The notes below the pieces were generated by a model that worked only from the letters and a program-made list of their open reading frames with translations, was not told the origin of the DNA and ran no database searches. 64,000 bases of DNA from Macrotis lagotis (taxonomy: Eukaryota; Chordata; Mammalia; Peramelemorphia; Peramelidae), in NCBI RefSeq assembly GCF_037893015.1, contig NC_133666.1:623454104-623518103 (forward strand), in the 5' to 3' direction. Of this stretch, positions 58,261-64,000 are shown in pieces. The translations under genes were made by a program, and so were the position numbers. Every line of letters begins with the position of its first letter. Positions within the stretch are counted from its first letter, which is position 1.

Positions 58261-59460
58261 GCTATGCCAAGAGACCCAAATGAGGCTAGATAACTCTTCT
58301 TCCAATAGGATTGTTGAGAGTTTGTATTGCTCCATGGGAAAATATTGAGTGGGATAAAGTCTGAGATTTCTTCAGTAAAATATTATAGATTGAATTTGAT
58401 TAACTATGTGCCCCTCCTCCCTTGACAAAGCAAATTTCTGGGATATTGGTGAAGAGTCAATTGACCTCACCTTATCTGTTGATGTCCAGAGAATCATTCA
58501 ATTCCTAGGGCTAAAGAGATAATCTGGTTTCGATTTGAATTTTATGCTCTTTTCCCTAGGGTAGTTTTTGGGTTTAGATTGTAAAACCACATTCCTCATT
58601 AACATTAACGAGGGTGGGTCAGTGGCATGGTAGTGATGGGATCAGTTGGAGACAAACTTGTAAATCTTTTGTTCGCATTGTAAAGGGAATCTTCCTTTAT
58701 CATCTAATTCAGGCCACACCTGAAGGCCTGACCTTCAACTTGGATTGCATTGTTTTTCTGGGGCAGCCAGGGAGCACAGGCCCTGGAAGACTACCCAAAA
58801 GAGAGCCCTCCCCAAAAGGCAAAATCTCCAATGAGGGACTTGGGTCATTCCCAGGTCACCACCCCCTCCCATGGGCTCTGAGAGAGAATTTAAGGAGAAG
58901 GAGGGAGGACCTCTAGTCTCTTGGACCTTCCAGTCTCCTGCTGAACCCTGGCTGTTTGACCTGGACAATTCAATCAGCAATCCACATGGTTTTCTCTTAA
59001 AACTCTTTCTAACTTTTCTATCCCTTTCTTAATATGCTATAACTTCCTTTAGTAAATCTCTATTTTCTTTCCAAAACCTGCATTCCAGAGTCTGAGTCAT
59101 GATTCTTCATGGGCAGAACTGAACCTAAGAAACAAATCAGCACTTACAACATGAATCCAAAATAAAGAAGAAATGGACCAGAAGTTTGTATTATTTACTT
59201 TCTCCCTCTTGGATTTCTTGATTATACATGTTCTTCAATCAAAGGGAACTTTCTCCTTTTGATTTTTGTTACAAGTCCTTGACTTTGTAAATGCATCATC
59301 CATCCTTATGCCCCCCAAAAGATCTTATGTTTGTTCCCTGATCATTCTTCTAGCAACCATAGGTCTCCTTTCCATCTACATGCCCCTCATGTTTTTTTTT
59401 TCTTTAATTGTTCTATAGTTGACATAATGACATCTTTGATGGAAATGGGGGAAATTTCAA
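58261..59460 (+). mobile_element. 3' region of the retroviral fossil, unassigned
   Basis: No env or other gene is recognisable. A purine-rich tract (ATGGAAATGGGGGAAA, about 59439-59454) directly precedes the 3' LTR, as a polypurine tract would. The block near 58560-59150 could be yet another LTR. Confidence 0.4.
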
Positions 59461-59912
59461 AGTATAATAATTACTAAGAGTTTTTACAACTATTGCTGGT
59501 CATAGGTCAATTTTTCCTAGCTATTGTGAGGAATGGCTTTGACTTAGAAAGGAAGACTTATCCTGCCCTTCTTAGTCCAGTGAACAATTGTTTCCTTTAT
59601 GATTTGAAAGGAGTTATTTGCCCTGCCCTCCTAGTACTTAAACTCAAAAGAAATAGATATTACTTCCCTCAGGCAAAATAGCATTGTAGAAGGATGGTAA
59701 GGCTTTGTCCACTCTTATTATATTTTCTGTTCTCCTCCCTTTGTTGCTGTATAAGTTTTCTAATTTCCCTCGATTTGAGGTGGTCATTACTAGATGGTTC
59801 ACCTATAGGTAAATGGTAAATCCTAGAGAATTAAACATCTTGTGTTATCCATTTTTTTTACTATATTATTTTAATCCTGTTTTAAGGTCCTTATACTTTT
59901 AGGGTTCATAGG
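59461..59912 (+). mobile_element. 3' LTR of the retroviral fossil
   Basis: Matches the 51433-51893 repeat in the same orientation. Confidence 0.7.
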
Positions 59913-59914
59913 GA

Positions 59915-61244
59915 ATAATTTTTTTAATGTCCTTATTTATTTCATATTTTTTAAAGAATGTTGGGACAATTAACTCTTTGTCTTATACAGTTTTAGTTTA
60001 TCATTTCTTCAAATATAGCTCCAAAAAAACCCAGGATTTGAAAATGTCCCTTGGGGTTCAAATGGGGTTATTTGACTAACTAAACCTTTAAATTCAAATC
60101 ATTCTGGCTTTTACTGAATGGTCTACAATAGATCCCAGCCCAAATCTCCCCACTTTGCTCTGAGTGAATGTAAATAGCAATTGCTTTCTCTTGGAGATGA
60201 TTCTTTTGTGATGACAAACTAGACCATCTTTTGTCTCAATTCTTACATAGACTTTAAATATTTAATTGTTGTTGCTTTAGGCAAACTGAGACCTGTGCGA
60301 AGACCTTAGTTTAAAAATACTAAGGTCATCACCAGTCATCTTGACTTTTTTCATGCTACGTGAAGATATGATGGAGGAACTGGCAATGGTTAGTATGGAA
60401 CACAAAAGTCAAAGCTTACAACTGATAGCTATCTTCTAATATTTGTAGTATTGTCACATAGAAAGGGAAAATGCCCTGGTTCTACTTTATGAAAGGAAAG
60501 ACTTCCAAACAACTGAAGTTATCCAAGAGAAAAATGGGTCATATCGAGAAATAGAGGACTCTCTTCAAGTAAAGACTGTGTGACCATTTGTTTGGTATGT
60601 TACAGGCAGAATTTCCTTCTCATAAAGAGCATGGAGCAGATGGCTTCCAAGCATTCTTGATGCTGATTCCTTAAGAAGAACAAGTAGGTTCTTATAATTG
60701 TTGTCCTGAGTTCAGTATTCCTCTGTGAGGAATCATTACTTGACCCAGGAATGCAGGTATAAAAAGAAAATTAGAGATTTATTAAAAAGGAAGTTACAGC
60801 ACAAATGAAAGTAATAGAGAAATTAAGAAGAAATTAGAAAAGCCACATGGATTGCTAATTAATTTTGACAAGTCAGCTGCCAGGTTAAGCAGAAATCTGC
60901 AAGATAGTGTCAGAGAGAGAGAGAGAGAGGGAAAGAGGGACTATACTTGCGAATTGCCCAAATACTACATTGGAGAGTTTCCCTTTTTGAGAGGGGTAGG
61001 GAATCTACAGATTCTGATCTAGGTATTGTCGATTATTGTTTCAGTGACTTACCAATGAGAAGATGGCCAAGAATAGACTGGCAGTCAAGAAAGAGTGTTT
61101 AAACAGAGTGAAATATTTACAAAATTTTCTTTCCAATGAATTTCATTTTCCCTGTGCCCATGGTTCTCTGCATCATAATGAGAGGACAAGCTCCTTAGTA
61201 AGAATATGCCTAAGTGTACTACAGGGATTACTGAGGTGTTGTTT
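59915..61244. other. unassigned noncoding sequence before D3
   Basis: No gene seen. A (GA)n run lies near 60915-60930. A diverged Mar1-type tail may lie near 60320-60420. Confidence 0.4.
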
Positions 61245-61328
61245 TTTTTTTATAATGAATCCCTATGAGAACAGATCACAGTGTGACTCCCACTGACTGG
61301 CACAGTGATTCATGGCTTACTCCAAACC
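61245..61328 (-). other. TRMD: TCR mu D segment 3 with 12- and 23-RSS
   Basis: In minus-strand order: nonamer GGTTTGGAG (5 of 9), a 12-base spacer, perfect heptamer CACTGTG, D coding CCAGTCAGTGGGAGTCA (61284-61300), heptamer CACTGTG (6 of 7 to CACAGTG), a 23-base spacer, nonamer ATAAAAAAA (6 of 9). The flank resembles D2 in both heptamers and in the 12-spacer, so the two look like duplicates. Weakest of the three because of its nonamers, and it may be a decaying segment. Same orientation as J and C. Confidence 0.62.
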
Positions 61329-61329
61329 A

Positions 61330-61855
61330 CCTCTTTTATCCCCCTAGAAACCCTAAAGAATTCTGGTTGCCACAGCTTAAGACTGGGATCTACAGGTGTG
61401 TGTATCAAAATTTAGGCTTTCCGGGAAGCCGTTGCCTTTTCTGTTGATCATTTTATCACTTTCCAGAAAATTACTTAAAGTTTCTGATACTAAAGACACT
61501 AAAAGGACTCAGGGTAACCCAGGCATGATGGCTAAAGGACGTCCTATTGCACAGAATGTCTAATCCTAAATACTGCTTGAGTCTATAAGCTTCTGACACC
61601 TCCCCAGATTTCATCCCTAAAAACTGTAATGTCAATATTCTCCTCCCTCAGTACATCAGATAAAAACATCAGAGACCAGAATCATTCTTCCCTCTATCCT
61701 CATCTGAGCAAAATATTTTTTACCTTTTCCCTAGAATAGGATTATCTACCACCTTTCATTAGAAACCTTCAGGGATAAGTATTTCTCTTTTTCCCAAGAG
61801 TTAAAATCCCAAATTACAGATTTCTTAACTGGATGTACTTGGGAAGTCATAAAAT
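61330..61855. other. unassigned noncoding sequence
   Basis: No V segment, ORF with a domain, or repeat recognised. Confidence 0.4.
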
Positions 61856-61859
61856 CTTT

Positions 61860-62010
61860 TATTTTTTAGGTTTTTGTAGGGCAAATGGGGTTAAGTGACT
61901 TGCCCAAGGTCCACAGCTAGGTAACTATTAAGTGTCTGAGGCAAGATTTGGACTCAGGTACTCCTGACTCCAGGGCCAGTGCTCTATCCAATACGCCACC
62001 TAGCTGCCCC
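61860..62010 (-). mobile_element. SINE, minus strand
   Basis: Antisense family copy; the flanks CATAAAATCTT and CATAAAAATCTT look like its target-site duplication. Confidence 0.88.
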
Positions 62011-62014
62011 CATA

Positions 62015-62594
62015 AAAATCTTAGTAGAAGGGAATTTAAGTATTGTCTAAGGCTGATACTCATTAATTCTATATTTCTGTTCAAAATTTGGTCTCTTAAA
62101 ATCTAATAGTTATAAATCTGAATGTTGTCTCAGAGTATAAAAAATGTCAATGTGCTATGTCAAGACTTGTCTCCTTCATCTAAAATGTTGGCTTGGCCTA
62201 TTTCAGTGCTACCTGTTCAGTTCAGTGATAGCACCAATAAATTCCTTTAACTAGAACAACAAACCACAAGATAAGAGACATCTTGGATGAAGAGAGAGCA
62301 GTCCTATGGCTTTAAGATTCCTCTCTAGCCGAAGTAGAATTCTTATCAATAGGAATTTGAAGCAAATATTATAAGTTATGAGAGGATCATATTGTAGAAC
62401 TATCATCTACGTGAAATCTCATTGGTTACTGATTGTTTTATGAATCTTTGTTCTTTCTGTATAAAATACGCCCCCAAATATTGTGTCAGGATTGGCATTT
62501 TTAAGGATGATGTCCATCCATGGGTTATTGGTAAGATCTTAGAGTATAAAACTTCATTTATAAAACCTAATTTTGTTATTTCATTTTTTAGCCT
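62015..62594. other. unassigned noncoding sequence
   Basis: No ORF with recognisable content and no repeat seen. Confidence 0.4.
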
Positions 62595-62610
62595 AAGAAA
62601 ATTATGGTTA

Positions 62611-63958
62611 TCACACCTTTTACCAAGATAAGATCCAAATGGTTACAGGACATAGACATAAAAAACAATACTATAAGCAAATTAGAAGATCAAGGACTAG
62701 TCTACCCTGTCAGATCTATGGAAAGGGGAACAGTTTATGACTAAGGAAGAGTTGGAGAACATCACCAAAAACCAATTAGATGATTTTGATTACATTAAAT
62801 TAAAAAGCTTTTGCACAGATAAAACCAATGTAATCAAGATCAAAAGAAATGTAGTAAATTGGGAAACAATCTTTACAATTAATGATACTGACAAAGGACT
62901 CATTTCTAAAATATACAGAGAACTGAGTCATATTTTTAAAACAAAAAGCCATTCCCCAATTGACAAATGGTCAAAGGATATGCAAAGGCAATTTACAGAT
63001 GAGGAGATCAAAGCAATCCATAGCCATATGAAAAAATGCTCTAAATCATTAATTATTAGAGAAATGCAAATTAAAGCTTCTCTGAGGTACCACTTCACAC
63101 CTCTCAGATTGGCCAGTATGACCAGGAAGGATAATGATCATTGTTGGAAGGGATGTGGGAAATCTGGGACACTATTACACTGTTGGTGGAGCTGTGAACA
63201 CTTCCAACCCTTCTGGAGAAGCTATTTGGAACTATGCCCAAAGGGAAACAAAAATGTGCATACCCTTTGACCCAGAAATACCACTACTGGGTCTATACCC
63301 TGAAGAGATGAGGAAAAAGGGTAAAAACATTACTTGTACAAAAATATTTATAGCAGCCCTGTTTGTGGTGGCAAATTGGAAATCAAGTAAATGTCCTTCA
63401 ATTGGGGAATGGCTTAGCAAACTGTGGTATATGTATGTCATGGAACACTATTGTTCTATTAGAAACCAGGAGGGACGGGATTTCATAGAAACCTGGAGGG
63501 ATTTGCATGAACTGATGCTGAGTGAGATGAGCAGAATCAGAAAAACACTGTACACCCTAACAGCAACATGGGAGTGATGTTCAACCTTGAAGGACTCGCT
63601 CATTCCATCAGTGAAACAATTGGGAACAATTTTGGGCTGTCTGCAAAGGAGAGTGCCATCTATATCCAGATAAGGAGCTGTGGAGTTTGAACAAAGTACA
63701 AGGACTATTCCCTTTAATTTAGGGAAAAAAAACAGATATCTTATTGTCTGATATTGTTACCTCTGAGAATTCTGTTCTCTTTAAGGATATGATTTCTCTC
63801 TCATCACACCCAATTTGGATCAAGGTGCAACATGGAAACAAAGTAAAGACTGACAGAGTGCTATCTGTGGGGTGGGGGTGGGGGGAGGGAAGCAAGATTG
63901 AGGGAAAATTGTAAAACTCAAATAATATCTTTAATAAAAATAAATTTAAAAAAAAGAA
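62611..63958 (+). mobile_element. 5'-truncated L1 with exact TSD, young-looking
   Basis: It begins TCACACCTTTTACCAAGATA within ORF2, encodes the ORF2 C-terminus (62737-63270 and 63134-63577: CWKGCGKSGTLLHCWWSCEH, CIPFDPEIPLLGLYPEE) and ends with the 3' UTR and A-tail. Exact 16-base duplication AAGAAAATTATGGTTA (62595-62610 and 63959-63974). A frameshift near 63220 splits the frame. Very similar to 21.3-22.66 kb. Confidence 0.93.
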
Positions 63959-64000
63959 AAGAAAATTATGGTTAACTACATAAGCTTTAAGAGCCTTTCC

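Larger units (their letters stand above)
51433..59912 (+). mobile_element. degraded LTR-flanked retrovirus (gammaretrovirus-like)
   Basis: A fossil about 8.5 kb long. Direct LTR-like repeats lie at about 51433-51893 and 59461-59912. Between them come a leader, a gag-like region from 52413, and an integrase-like part near 57970-58260. A SINE, a Mar1-like SINE, a solo LTR and a piece of a second retrovirus of another class lie inside. It is broken in many places, much of pol is not visible, and the two LTRs have drifted well apart, so it looks old. Confidence 0.7.

Overview
The window looks like marsupial nuclear DNA, probably an Australian-type (dasyurid-like) genome. It is saturated with tRNA-derived SINEs of the kind seen in marsupials (WSINE1-like), THER1/MIR CORE-SINEs, L1s with a marsupial-type 3' end, RTE and L2/CR1 LINE fossils, HAL1-like ORF1-only elements and old retroviral remnants. 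The species assignment is inference from repeat type and was not searched.

The only intact host gene system I can support is a T-cell receptor mu (TRM) cluster on the minus strand. TCR mu is known only from marsupials and monotremes. Read in transcription order (falling coordinates) it has three D segments (61.3, 44.57 and 36.02 kb), each with a 12-bp-spacer RSS on its 5' side and a 23-bp-spacer RSS on its 3' side. Next come one J segment with a 12-RSS (12.80-12.88 kb), a germline-joined V exon (Vmu-j, 11.88-12.24 kb), a delta-like constant Ig exon (11.09-11.36 kb), a short connecting-peptide exon with one cysteine (10.66-10.73 kb), and a transmembrane exon with the conserved Arg/Lys pair (8.68-8.79 kb). 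Every splice boundary is canonical and the phases agree, so J, Vmu-j, C, connecting peptide and TM form one open reading frame. No complete V segment is visible; V segments are expected beyond the right edge. A V-like fragment in opposite orientation lies near 1.1 kb.

Layout: 0-7.9 kb, old SINE/LINE fossils and the inverted V fragment. 7.9-12.9 kb, the compact TRM 3' half. 14.2-27.9 kb, several layers of L1, HAL1 and SINE nested in one another. 28.8-31.6 kb, an old retroviral remnant. 31.6-35.7 kb, an antisense L1 carrying an HMGB1 processed pseudogene. 36.0 kb, first D. 36.2-43.2 kb, L2, old L1, and a HAL1 copy with a clean target-site duplication. 44.5 kb, second D. 45.6-51.2 kb, L1 fragments. 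51.4-59.9 kb, a degraded LTR-flanked retrovirus with other LTR elements inside it. 61.3 kb, third D. 62.6-63.96 kb, a young-looking 5'-truncated L1. The D-to-J stretch thus covers about 48 kb, nearly all of it retroelement.
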